This document shows positions 11,758 through 22,599 of a DNA stretch of 64,000 nt, in pieces (the first letter of the stretch is position 1; every line of letters starts with the position of its first letter). Location: NCBI GenBank assembly GCA_030765065.1, contig CM060988.1, forward strand, positions 175,935,065 to 175,999,064, given 5' to 3'. Below the pieces are notes generated by a model. The model ran no database searches, was not told the origin of the DNA, and was given only the letters and a program-made list of their open reading frames with translations. The stretch is from Deroplatys truncata. Lineage: Eukaryota > Arthropoda > Insecta > Mantodea > Mantidae. Position numbers and translations under genes: made by a program.

Positions 11758-12489
11758 AAAAATAGCAGCTTTCGAATAAGCATTTCAAATAACAGTCAAG
11801 AACGTCTAGGAGTATTGACGCAGAACCGTCACAGCAAGATATTCTTGGTGTACTGTTACTTGACTGGATCGGGCTAATACGTATGAGGTCGTGTTTCTTT
11901 GTTCCGGTATCGAAAGACGATGCTCCCCTCCCTTGTTCTCTCCCTCATCAAGCAGGCGTGAAATGGTAACGTACTGTGTTCCTCTCACGAGAATGTGTCT
12001 GTAAGGAATGTGTTGACATCAACAATTCTAGCGCTATTTAAGAAAGATTACGGCTCTACTTTCAACATATCAACAAGGCTTAAGGGTGTTAGAAAACATA
12101 CGCTCTTGTGCTAGCAATGCTGAACGACCAGTTGCTTTTGTTTCCTTTCCTCGTCACAGATTTAAAACGTTAGCAACTATTTCTCGGGCTTGTCTGTGTA
12201 GAGTTCTTCCTTTCTTAACGGGCATTGTAAATGACTTATAAATCACTACAAAATACACACCGCTCCAAGTGAAACACGCTGGAATACTAACGTTGCGCAA
12301 TGTTTTTAATGTAGATAGTAGATCTATATATGACATCATGGTGAGGTGCCGCGTGGTACTGTACCCCCCCACTTTTCCGGAGAATAGAACGCCCCGCAAA
12401 CGTTTTATCGACCTACAGTACTGTTACGCCTTGTATCAGTTTCCATGATTCTAATAATTATACACTAAATGAGAAAACAAACGATACCG
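11758..12489. other. unassigned sequence
   Basis: Includes a seven-C run at 12364-12370. No repeat or domain was recognised. A 60-codon minus-strand frame (11806-11988) has no support. Confidence 0.35.
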
Positions 12490-12660
12490 AAATATTAGTA
12501 AACGGCATGGTAGAGAATGTGTTCAAAATGTGTACCATCACACTGTGCATAGCGTTTCTGAAAATTATTGAACAAGGTAATGAATAAAGGTTCCTGTAAG
12601 GGCACAAAAAACATCTTCTCCAATAGTTCGGGAATATTTGTAGATGAGTCAACTCTCTTC
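12490..12660 (-). pseudogene. Tc1/mariner-superfamily transposase C-terminal fragment
   Basis: On the minus strand one frame reads FQKRYAQCDGTHFEHIL. This resembles the C-terminal signature (R..C....G.HFEH) of several Tc1-like transposases. It is flanked by out-of-frame sequence. No catalytic triad and no terminal repeats were found. The identification rests on one short motif. Confidence 0.35.
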
Positions 12661-12934
12661 AAAGCTGATTTTCATAATGCCCCATACTACGCATCAGGGG
12701 CCGTGAACAGGCAGCGCACGTCAATGGAGTTCCACGAGAAATGAGGTGATATCCAAAGTGTCGTTGCAGAGAGGCAAGTGGCTGTTAGATGCTGAGCAAC
12801 CTGAATCCTGTATGCAAATCAACCCAGTTTTTAAACATCCGCTCAAACCAAGTTTCAATGATGTTTGTCGCACACTACACTTTGGCGACTCCGACTTGTT
12901 ATAGGGAACGCAAGCTATTGGAATTCACCAAAGG

Positions 12935-13492
12935 TAAAGGTGAAGGTAAAGGTACGTATCATGGAGGGGCCCACGAAACCGGGGCAGAGCACCGCAAGTA
13001 AGCCGTAACGGCCCTTTTTGCTTCCGTGATCCCTGGGAGAGAGGGATGAGGGGAGAGACCCCACGGGCTCAAACGTGGACGGAGTCTCTAATGTTTCCAG
13101 ATTGAACGCAACCGAAGCCTCCCAGTCCCTGCCCACAAGCCACCACCCTCCAGGGTCCGTCGGAGCCCACTCAGAGGAGAAACCTAACTGAGCGGTGCCG
13201 CAGCGACGCCAGGTAAGAAAACTTTACAGAGCGCAAGTCACCGCCCAGCCGCAACCCGCTGAACACCGTCGCCTGGTCCTACAGCCCTGAAACAGATTAC
13301 ATGGAAGACAACGGACACAGAAAACGGGGGACAGGAGAGTCGTGGTAGAAGAGGAACCACTCCAGCATTCGTCTGCCGACCCGGAAAAACCACGAAAAAT
13401 CTGGTCCAGAGTGGGCGGTGGTCGGGTATCGAACCCCGGACCTCCCGAATACGAGGTCTTACTGCGCAAGACCAGAAATAATGTTCCAGATA
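12935..13492 (-). mobile_element. SINE2 copy
   Basis: Read on the minus strand, a tRNA-like head (GGGGTTCGATACCCGACC as B box, about 13420-13440) is followed by a body with TTTTTCCGGGTCGGCAGACG, GGTTGCGGCTGGGCGG and CACGGAAGCAAAAAGGGCC. It ends in a short ACCTTT tail near 12940. The same order of blocks occurs on plus at 45789-46305. It is markedly more GC-rich than its surroundings. Confidence 0.7.
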
Positions 13493-13785
13493 TGCATTTT
13501 CTCTTCTGTTGTGAGAACCATAATTGCAAAAATCAACACAAAACTGAATTCACAATGTGTCAAACTATTATAGACAACAACAAATACTTCAGTGCTATGG
13601 AAACTTGGACAGCAAATGCTAGATCATTTCAGTATCGTTCGTTTTGCCGCATACTGTATGTTCCAAAACGGCATCTCCGATAGATTGCCTTTCTGTACTA
13701 TCTGCTTGAGGAGCATGCTGACAGCCTTAGTTTCAAAGTCGACTTCACGCAAAAGGTAATTATAAATAAAGTGCCAGTCAGATCG

Positions 13786-14221
13786 CTTAGGGAGGGAGAA
13801 CCGAGCGAGATGACTCCAGGGTAACGTGTGAAGCTTGCATCCTGGGTTCAATTCCCATCGACCGCTCACTCTGACCTTGCGATTTTCTTGGTTTTCCCTG
13901 GTCGGTAGGCTATTGCTGGGGTGATTTCTAATCTACCACGATTTTCTGTCTATCATATCCCTTTCATTCCGTTCTCTTCTCATCTTTTAGGTGCATTTCT
14001 AGGTTCCGTGGGCACTAAAGGGCTACTTGTCGACAGGTCGTTCATAGCCCTCTCAGGAAGCTCCAGCAGTGGGACGGGTTTCGAGCCTGGGACTTTTAGG
14101 GACTTCCGCATGTCTCTGTGACCTGTTTGCCTACGGCCTCCTATGGTTCCCTACTTCATCCTTTTCTCCTGGAGGTGGTAGCCACAAGATCTATGTAGGT
14201 CGCGAGGTGTCCCCCTACATT
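13786..14221 (+). mobile_element. SINE2-related copy, variant body
   Basis: The head has B box GGGTTCAATTCCCATCGACC (about 13850), followed by CTCACTCTGACCTTGCG and TTTTCCCTGGTCGGTAGGC, as in the other SINE2 copies. The 3' part (about 14111-14209) matches 40176-40275, with the common block CTGTTTGCCTACGGC. Confidence 0.6.
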
Positions 14222-14594
14222 GTATAAGCTATATCTATACCTATGCTTGAGGAAGAGGCAATGGGAAAAGGAGAGAGAAGTGAACGCAATAACGTGACTG
14301 AAATTAACACCGTTTATTCTCGAGTACAAGTTTCAAGACATTGCAGGAACTCACGAAACAAGGTACGTCACAAAGCCTAAGATTATTACACGGCTTGTTA
14401 GCCATAGTAACGAGGATACCAAATCGAGGCCTGGTGAAGAAAAACCGGATTGTGTAACAGTTTGGCTGCAGCAAGATTCACCGAAACCAAACAAGTTCAC
14501 AACTGTGCCGCCACCCGATGGAAAAAAAACATGTGATGCGTTGCATTCACAGGATCTTCTCTATTCGCTCTTCTGCTAACTATTCTTAACAAAA
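14222..14594. other. unassigned sequence
   Basis: No recognisable repeat, RNA or protein domain. Confidence 0.35.
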
Positions 14595-15517
14595 TCTGAT
14601 ATGTTACACTCACATGACTTTCTCTACTCTTGTACAAACTATATTTACAAACTCTTATTCTCCATCTATTTCATACTAATCGAGATAAACATTTGCAGAA
14701 ACGATCTTTTGACATGCAAAGAGAATTACATATTACACATAGCGACCAGTTCTAAAAATATTTGACTATCGCTTAAGCCGTACTATGTTCCCCTTGTTTT
14801 GTATTTGCAGTGGCCTTTAAACATATACATATCTCTTAATAGCTGGTTGCTAGGTGCAGCACCATTCTCTTTGCCACAGATTAATACTCTGCATATCCAA
14901 AACAAAAAAATGAATAACGAATTCCCATTTGAGAAAATAAGTATTGAACAATTTAAGGGAATAACAAGCAATATCCCGAAATGGTTCACTCAACAACAAA
15001 AAATGTATATGACATAAATTGTGTATTTTAACGCGATCTACATTTTTTGTGTAGTAAAATTTTGTCTATCTCTTATAGTTTACCAGTTATGCAAGTCGTT
15101 CACAATGAAGAATACTTTTGGAGACATTCCCAGAAAATTCGAGATATACATTTCATTTGTCATGAAAATATCTTAAACATATGATACTTTAATCAAAATC
15201 GTTACTCTTTTGAGAAAATTAAAATTTTCGAAAAATCTTCCATGTAAAGGGTAATCTGGGGTGAGGGGATTTTCTTGAAAACCTTCGTGTCGCATCTCTG
15301 GAAGATACTGAACCTAAATACCAAGTTTGGTGTTTATCCGACTGTTCGTTTCTGAATTATGCTGTTCACAGACAGACACACACACGGACATGTTTCCAAA
15401 AATGCTTTTTTTTGGATTCAGAGGGTCTCAAAACATATATTTCCGGTGAAATCTCGGTATCGAATTTTTGGGTGCAATACAATACTTCCCCTACTTACTA
15501 TACGCAGTAGAGAAGGT
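14595..15517 (-). mobile_element. HLE-A copy, near complete
   Basis: TCTGATATGTTACACTCAC at one end and GCAGTAGAGAAGGT at the other, with AAAA on both sides. It carries the extra block (CTTTTGACATGCAAAGAGAA) also found in the copy at 2627. The sub-lineage therefore moved at least twice. Confidence 0.8.
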
Positions 15518-15790
15518 AAAAAGCTTACTTTTATAACTACTTATTGTTAATCAAGACACACTCTCAAGTCACGTTTACACATTTCGTTGTAGCGTACAGT
15601 AATTAAAGCGATAGTCACATTTTTAAAGGGAATGTCTCTTGAAATGAAATTCCACGCTCTTTGCATCACTACGAAAGGGGGAGGGAAAAGCAGAAGAACA
15701 TGTAGTAATACAAGGAATATCTCGGAAATTATTTAATCCACAAGAAACATTTACTTGACATAAACTGCTTTAACGAGATCAACAATATTT

Positions 15791-15918
15791 ACTTTCTCTA
15801 CTACGTATAGCAAGTAGGGGTAGTATTGCATTCCAACCAACTATTCGATACCGAGATTTCACCGGAAATACATGTTTTGAGGTGCCCTGAATCCAATTAA
15901 AGCATTTCTGGAAACATA

Positions 15919-15958
<40 letters not shown>

Positions 15959-16321
15959 TGTCTGTGAGCAGCATAACTCAAAAACGAAACTTCAGATAAA
16001 TACCAAATTTGGTACTTGAGTTTACTATCTTTTCAGGATGCGACACGAAGATTTTCAAGAAAATCCCCCATCCCAGACTATCCTTTACATGGAAAATTTT
16101 TTCGAAAATGTTGATTTTCTCAAAAATGGTTCTAACGATTTGGATTAAAATATCTTATGTTTAGGATATTTTCATGGCAAACGAAATGTATATCTTGAAT
16201 TTTCTAGGAATGTCCACAAAAGTCCTCTTCATTCTGAATGACTTTTGTATAACTGGTAGAGATACACATTTTACTACACAAAAATGTAGATCTCGTTAAA
16301 ACACACAATTTATGTCACACA

Positions 16322-16382
<61 letters not shown>

Positions 16383-16694
16383 GAATGAGCCCTTTTCGGG
16401 ATATTCCTTGTTATCTGTTTGAAGTTTCCAATACTTACACTTTTTCTCAAATGGGAATTCGTTATTCCATTTTTTCATGTCCTGGACATGCAAAGAGAAT
16501 GGAATGCTCCACATAGCAAACAGCTCTTAAAACATTTGACTATCGCTTAAAGCCTACCATATTCCCCTTGCATCTACAAGAAAATTAGCAATAAGATTGT
16601 TTCTGCAAATGTTTATCTCGATTAATATGAAGTAGATGCAGAATAATCCTTTGTATGAATAGTAGAGAAAGTAATGTGAGTGCAACACATCAGA
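15791..16694 (+). mobile_element. HLE-A copy nested in HLE-B
   Basis: Full length, from ACTTTCTCTACTACG (15791) to the hairpin ATGTG/CACAT and CAGA (16694). TG tract at about 15921-15956. It also contains a long (TC)n tract at 16325-16382, in place of the T-run before the GAGTGAACCATTTTC block. This microsatellite is private to this copy. Confidence 0.85.
16325..16382. repeat. (TC)n microsatellite
   Basis: About 29 TC repeats with one interruption (TCCC at about 16351), inside an HLE-A copy. Confidence 0.95.
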
Positions 16695-16967
16695 GTTTTA
16701 CATAGTAATATTTGGTCTATCTCTCACAGCTTACCATGTATGAAAAAAGTCATTCAAAATGAAGAGCATTTCAGAGGCTATTCTTTCAAAAAATAAGATA
16801 TACATTTTATTTGTCACGTGAATATCTCAAGTATATGGTATTATTTTAATCAAAATTCTTAGAACAATTTTTGAGAAAATAAAAAATGTCGAAAAACTTT
16901 CCATGTAAAGGGTGGGAGGATTTTCTTGAAAATCTTTGTGTCGCATCTTTGGAAGATACTGAACTTT

Positions 16968-17405
16968 GGAATTAATTATTCTTTCACACAAGCCGTGTGT
17001 TGGACAGGGTTGGAAAGTTAGAATCAGATGACTGAAAAAAATCAATGCCATAGCCGGGATTTGAAACACGGATCTCCCGGTCTCCGTCCGGCTGCACTAA
17101 CCACTGAGCTACCATGGCAACATGCCGACACGACATTAAATTCTCCAACTGATTCGCATTTTTCCCGGTAAACCACAGGGAGATCTCAAATTGTATTGAG
17201 ATGTCATACCCCAATGGCGACTTACATTTTTTGTAAGTACTTAAGTCCCGGGCTTTATAGTTACAACCACTATTAGGTCAATTAATGGAATTAATTGTTC
17301 TTTCACACAAGCCGTGTGTTGGACGAGGTTGGAAAGGTAGAATCAGATGACTGAAAAATTCAATGCCATAGCCGGGATTTTTCAGTCATCTGATTCTACC
17401 TTTCC
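16968..17405 (-). mobile_element. SINE4 insertion with target-site duplication
   Basis: A 12-base direct repeat, ATACTGAACTTT, at 16956-16967 and 17406-17417 brackets a 438-base insert. On the minus strand a tRNA-like head (TAGCTCAGTGGTTAGTGCA, then B box GTTTCAAATCCCGG) lies at about 17055-17125. It is followed by a TTCAGTCATCTGATTCTA tail and GAAAGAATAATTAATT at the 3' end. The 5' side carries a partial second copy and a perfect foldback. The head resembles a tRNA but the copy is a retroposon, not a tRNA gene. Confidence 0.8.
17331..17405. repeat. perfect 28-bp inverted repeat (foldback)
   Basis: Arms 17331-17358 and 17378-17405 are exact reverse complements (GGAAAGGTAGAATCAGATGA and on). 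They are separated by 19 bases that include CATAGCCGGG of the SINE. It sits at the 5' edge of the SINE4 insertion. Confidence 0.95.
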
Positions 17406-17419
17406 ATACTGAACTTTAC

Positions 17420-18640
17420 TGAACGATGCCACGTTAAAACACACAATTTATGTCAAATAAATATTTTTATAGAGTTAACCTTTCCGGGATATTCTTTTTT
17501 ATTTGTTACTTTCTCTACTATGTATAGTAAGTAGGGGAAGTATTGTATTCCACCCAAAAATTCGATACCGAGATTTCACCGGAAATACATGCTTTGAGAC
17601 CCCCTGAATTCAAAAAAAAGCATTTTTGGAAACATGTCCGTGTGTCTGTGTGTCTGTGAACAGCATAACTCAGAAAAAAACAGTCGGATAAACACCAAAC
17701 TTGGTATTTAGGTTCACTATCTTCCAGAGATGCGACACGAAGGTTTTCAAGAAAATCCCCCCACCCCAGATTACCCTTTACATGGAACATTTTTCGAAAA
17801 TTTTAATTTTCTCCAAAATGGCTCTAACGATTTTGATTAAAATATCATATGTTTAAGATATTTTCATGACAAATAAAATGTATATCTTGAATTTTCTGGG
17901 AATGTCTCCAAAAGTATTCTTCATTGTAAACGACTTTTGCATAACTGGTAAACCATAAGAGATAGACAAAAGTTTACTACACAAAAAAATGTAGATCGCG
18001 TTAAAATACACAATTTATGTCATATGCATTTTTGTTGTTGAGTGAACCATTTTCGAGATAATGCTTGTCATTTCCTTAAATTTTTCAATACTTATTTTCT
18101 CAAATGGGAATTCGTTATTCATTTCTTTGTCTTGGATATGCAAAGAGTACTAATATGTGGGAAAGTGAATGGTGCTGCACCTAGCAACCAGCTATTAAGA
18201 GATATGTATGTGCTTAAAGGCTACTGTATTTCTATATTGCCCTTGTAAATATATATTCCCCTTACATCTACAAGAAAATTAGCAATAAGATAGAGTCTGC
18301 AAATGTTTATCTCGATTAACATGAAGTAGATGGAGAATAAGCGTTTGTATATATAGTTTGTACAAGAGTAGAGAAAGTCATGTGAGTGTAACACATCAGA
18401 ATTTTTTTTATCGTCATGTAAAGAGCATGGAAAAGCCCCCACACAGCGTCACACATTTTATGGAATTTCAAGGCCTTTATTATAGCGAAGTTTTTTAACA
18501 TCTGACTATCGATATTCCCTTTGTACCTACAACGAAATAAAGTATTATTGGAACGTTTATCGTGGTTAGCCTGAAGGCGCCATATAAAGATAGACGGTGG
18601 TGGGTAGAGAAAGTAATGTGAATGTAACAAATCAGTGTTT
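17420..18640 (+). mobile_element. HLE-B host copy split by an HLE-A in the same orientation
   Basis: The left piece (17420-17507) carries the CACGTTAAAACACACAATTTATG block. The right piece (18401-18640) has CGTCATGTAAAGAGCATGG and ends GTAGAGAAAGTAATGTGAATG. The intervening 17508-18400 is a complete younger copy. Confidence 0.65.
17508..18400 (+). mobile_element. HLE-A copy, complete
   Basis: 893 bases from ACTTTCTCTACTATG to ACACATCAGA. TG tract short (about 17640-17658). Subterminal AGTAGAGAAAGT at about 18368, hairpin ATGTG-AGTGTAA-CACAT, and CAGA at the end. T-rich sequence on both sides. Confidence 0.87.
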
Positions 18641-18924
18641 ATTATATGGCACCCCAGGCACAGGACGAGCGAAGTGCCAAAGGAGGTCAATGAGAGAGGA
18701 AGAAAAACTCCATGCATTGTGTCACATCAAGATGTAGGAAGCCACACTTGCATCATTGTCATATAGGTCAGCCTCACGCCAAGGCCTCCGTAAAAAAATA
18801 CTGCATGGCATGACCTATATAACAAAACGTGTCAAGGCCTTGCCCTTTCTTTTTCAAATCAAAAGAATTGCGTTACTTCAAATCGATATTTGATCTTTCT
18901 CCATGGGTTTACCGAAAAATAAAA
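18641..18924. other. unassigned sequence
   Basis: Nothing recognisable. It contains a short palindrome-like GGTCAGCCTCACGCC region without clear structure. Confidence 0.3.
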
Positions 18925-19050
18925 ATCTCGTGTGATACATTCATATCATTTTCTCTACCTTCTATTATTTATTAATGGATACACAAATTATTTTTACGAA
19001 AGTTTATTTTTCTATCTATTTCATTTTAATCCAGATAAACCTTTGTTTTT
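18925..19050 (-). mobile_element. HLE-B right-end fragment
   Basis: TCTCGTGTGATACATTCATAT followed by CATTTTCTCTACC and TTTTAATCCAGATAAACC, as at the right end of HLE-B copies. The rest is absent. Confidence 0.55.
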
Positions 19051-19150
19051 TAATAGCCTGGGTTAGACTGCGTCCCCATGTTATTCAAAGGGAGACAGCT
19101 AAAATAACGCATAATTAAGAAAACGTAAACAAGAGCTTTCTTAGAGAACT

Positions 19151-20019
19151 TGAGGCAGTATTTTATATCACAACACTGTGAATGCCAGAGTGATTGTAGT
19201 GTAAATTAACATTATTGTATGGCATTGATTTGAGATGTTTGTTAATTATAAGCATTGTTAGGAAATAAGTTTACACGGCCTCACTGAAACTGACAATAGG
19301 AGCGGGTAACAATGTAGCGAGGGGGTGAGTTGTTTATCAATTAGAAGAGACAAGCAAATGACGTCAAAGTAGCGCACTTTTCTTTAGAAATGGAGGGAAT
19401 ATCTTCCCTAGAGCATATGTGTTCGTAATTTTGATTGGATATAAAAATAGACGCTAATGTTGGCGCGCTTTATTAACCAATAGCAGCTCTGTTATAACGT
19501 TTAGGCATATCGGGGTGTGGGAGTATAAATATATGAAGACAAGTATCGCTCAGTTCATCAGAATCATTCGCGCGTTACACGTCGCTCAGTTCTACAGAAT
19601 CATTCACAAGGCAAACGTCGCGCAGTTCAACAGAATCATCCTCGGGTTACACGTCGCGCAATTCTACAGAATCTCTCGCGTCGTAAAGCTAGTTATAAAA
19701 TGTGAAATACGCGAGTTAATAATGTGCGGCAAATACGTGATTATAGTTACATTCGAAAATATAACAGTTTCAGTCGGGCGTGTATCAAGAGTAAATATGT
19801 GAAATTAATGAAGTGTGACGGCAATAAAAGTGTAAAAACAAATTCTTTTATCAGTGTTATCTTTTAGTAACAACTCCTTTCCGTTTACACACCCAGTTCA
19901 AGAGATTTGCTCGACTGAGTAATAATAGCTAGCCGGAGGACAAAGAACCCAAAAATTCAAAAATAGTAAAACAATAACAGGCGCTCAGCAAATAAGATAA
20001 CACGAATGATACCGCGACA
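19151..20019 (+). mobile_element. solo LTR of a second retrotransposon (LTR-2)
   Basis: Begins TGAGGCAGT and ends GCGACA, so it has TG...CA termini. It is flanked by the exact 4-base duplication AACT (19147-19150 and 20020-20023). A second copy lies at 47703-48527. A promoter-like TATAAATA (19524) and a polyadenylation signal AATAAA (19823-19828) give plus orientation and suggest U3-R-U5 order. No internal region remains, so it arose by recombination between two LTRs. The 4-base duplication fits gypsy-like or retrovirus-like integration. Confidence 0.8.
19545..19688 (+). repeat. 36-bp tandem repeat, four units, inside LTR-2
   Basis: Units start at 19545, 19581, 19617 and 19653, with core GTCGCTCAGTTCTACAGAAT. 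They lie just downstream of the TATA box, so probably in the transcribed leader. The copy at 47703-48527 has about three units, which accounts for most of its shorter length. Confidence 0.88.
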
Positions 20020-20108
20020 AACTGAAACTCTTTTATTATTACTCAAACTCATTATGTAATATTTAATATAAGAAAGCTATCAATGAAACAGACCAACAAA
20101 TAATAATA

Positions 20109-21344
20109 CGAAGGAGACTCAAAAATTTAGAAAATCAAACAAGTATTAGTTCTAAAAAATTTAAATGATTTTATTGCTTTTTAAAACATTCTCATTTAAT
20201 AACAATGCATTTTTTCATTCTATGAAATCAGTCGTTAAAACAATGATGCCACCCTTTCTGAGGCACTTTAGAAACCAGGTTTCTAATGTTCCACTGCTTC
20301 ACCTGATGATGAAAAAGTAATTCCACGCATTTTATCCTTAATTTTTGGGAAAAAAAAGAAATCACAAGGTACTAGGCCAAGGTTGTATGGTGGAGGGTCC
20401 ATGGTGTTGACCTTTTACTGTATGCGACGATGTGTTGTCATGCAGTAACTTTATTTTTCCTTTTGGGCGTTTTTCGCGAAGTTTTTCAAAACTTTGCGTT
20501 AAACAGACATTTGTGTACCAATCGGTAGTAACGGTACGTCTATCTTCTGATGCTATAGTAGAAATATGTCCCGTTTTAGGAAAAAAAAAACAAAACATCT
20601 TCTTACCAGCATTGCCAATTCATCGGACTTTTGTAGGCTTAGGTTATGTTCGAAAGATTCATTGAGCCGGTTGATTTTTCTTGTCAAGATAACAAAACAT
20701 CCAAAATTCATCACCAGCAACGATATTCCAAACCAAATTTGAAGTGTCACCTTGAAATTTTTCGAGAGCTTTTCTACACCTATCAATGAGTTGTTTTTGA
20801 TCGGGAGTCAGTTTATGTGGAATCCATCGACAACAAAGTTTTCTCACGTCTAACTGTTGATGTAAAATGTTTTGGATTTGACACATGTCGCCCGAATAAA
20901 CTCTTAAGATGTCCGTCGACCCTCTTCAAGCATTGTTCGAACAGAGGCAATGTTTTCATCAGTAACAGCAGTTCTTGGGCGTCCTTCACGAAATTCATCA
21001 CTAAGAAAAAACTGATCTCTCTTGAATCCACTGTAGCGATTATAAATTGTTGCCTTAAATGGAGCTTCTTCACCAAATGCATTTCTAAACCGATCTCTAC
21101 TTGTTTAGACGTTAATGACGATCTAAGAGCGTAAAAAATCATGGCCCGGAAATACTCTCTAGTCAGGTTCATTTTTGATGAAAACAAAATCCTTAAATGA
21201 TGGTAATTAACAAATTATTAGAACAAGTCGAACAAACTACATGGCAATCAACTCCCAAAACATTAGAAAGTAGCTGTCAAATATAAACAAATTTCATCTG
21301 TTTTTAGAAACATAGTATCCCAAACATTTTCAGTATCGCCTACG
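20109..21344 (-). mobile_element. mariner-family element (mariner-2, copy 1)
   Basis: Ends CGAAGGAGACTC on the left and, reverse-complemented, CGTAGGCGATACTGAAAA on the right. Each is flanked by TA (20107-20108 and 21345-21346). The length, 1236 bases, is normal for mariner. It contains a decayed minus-strand transposase. A second copy of almost the same length lies at 53515-54749. Confidence 0.85.
20185..21172 (-). pseudogene. mariner transposase pseudogene (mariner-2, copy 1)
   Basis: The N-terminus is MNLTREYFRAMIFY (start at 21172), typical of mariner transposases. Downstream pieces in different frames give CRWIPHKLTPDQK, then GDEFW (first catalytic Asp), HDNTSSHT (second) and PCDFFFFPK (third). 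All three Asp positions of the DD34D triad can be seen, but several frameshifts and stops separate them, so no full-length enzyme can be made. A functional enzyme of this family would bind the terminal repeats and cut and paste the element at TA. Confidence 0.85.
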
Positions 21345-21406
21345 TACCCTCGAACCCAGTATAGTTCGTAATTTTAAAAAAATTCAGATGTTACACTGGT
21401 TTTATA

Positions 21407-22073
21407 TCTGATGTGATACATTCACATGACTTTCTCTACCCTCTATCGCCTATTACTGGATATACAAACTACTTACTACCTACTAGTCTTACTAAAACTT
21501 ATTTTTATATCTACTTCATTTTAGTCTAAATAAATTTTTGCAGAAATAGCTACATTACACATTTCGTTATAGATACAAAGGGAACATCGATAGTCAGATG
21601 TTTAAGAACTGGACGATATACCTGGCCTTAAAATTCCATACTGTTTCAATCGAATCGCGAGAATGGCTAAGTATTGGCTACTTCGAACCATTAATAACGG
21701 ATATCCCGGAAATGGCTGATGCCACAGAAAACGTAATTTGAAATAAATTTGTTTTAAAGAGAACTGCATTTCTTGTTTGGTACGTTTTCGTCTATCGCTT
21801 AGCGTTTACCAGTTATACAAGATTATATAAAATTCCTTTAGAATGAAGAGGACTTCATAGACTATTTATTTCATAAAATTCAGATAAACATTTTATTCAA
21901 GTGAATATCCTTAATTTATGGTATTTTAATCAAAAGCGTTAGAGCCCTTTTTTATAAAATCAAAAACTTCAATAAATGTTTCATGTAAAGGGTATTTTTG
22001 GGTAGGGGAATTTGGAAGGTACTGAACGTAAAACTAACGACTTGATCCGACTTTTCGTCTTGGAGTTATGCTG

Positions 22074-22136
<63 letters not shown>

Positions 22137-22226
22137 CTTTTTATAAAAATGATTTTTTAAAAAATCCAGGAGGCCTCAAAACATGTATTTCCGATAAAAT
22201 CTAGCTATGTTCGTGGTAGAGAAAGT
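21407..22226 (-). mobile_element. HLE-B copy, complete
   Basis: Runs from TCTGATGTGATACATTCAC to GTGGTAGAGAAAGT, followed by AAAA. The right-end hairpin stem ATGTG/CACAT is kept, while its loop differs from HLE-A (AATGTAT rather than AGTGTAA). An (AC)n tract lies at 22076-22132. A short extra right-end scrap (CAGATGTTACAC) precedes it near 21385. Confidence 0.8.
22076..22132. repeat. (AC)n microsatellite of HLE-B
   Basis: About 28 AC repeats at the standard microsatellite position of the HLE, between the GTTATGCTGTTCAC and AAAATG blocks. Confidence 0.95.
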
Positions 22227-22599
22227 AAAAATCGTCAATTTTTCTTTCCCTTAATTTTTTCACACAATCATACACTAGTCGATTAAATGCAATTAATCAC
22301 ATCATTTAGGTTTAGGATGACAAATATTGTGTAATTTCTAGAGCTTGAATTACCCCTTCACACTTGAAACATCCATTATTTAGATCTACTTTTTCATCAG
22401 TATCATGAGATACAACCTGGGGAAGAATAACCTTGCTCGACCGCATTGTTACGTGCGCAGCAATAATGCGTTCCGAAAATATTGTTGCGTCGCACATGCC
22501 TGCTGCTTTGTGCTGCTACAGTGTACAGTATCCACACAAACACGCAGTGAATGGTATGTATGTATAAGTTAAACCTGACGAAGGTGAAGGTCCAATCTG
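22227..22599. other. unassigned sequence
   Basis: A 61-codon minus-strand frame (22312-22497) shows no motif I recognise and no second copy in the window. I leave it as unassigned. Confidence 0.3.

Larger units (their letters stand above)
15525..17440 (-). mobile_element. HLE-B host copy, broken by an HLE-A and a SINE
   Basis: Three pieces are in order: 15525-15790, 16695-16967 and a short tail after 17405. The junctions fall in the AACAATATTT/TTTTACATAG region and inside the GATACTGAACTTT block. The guests are HLE-A at 15791-16694 and SINE4 at 16968-17405. Confidence 0.65.

Noticed and set aside
17331..17405. Possible microRNA precursor hairpin
   Set aside because: The stem is perfectly paired without bulges and consists of SINE sequence. 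It is better explained by an inversion during SINE insertion.
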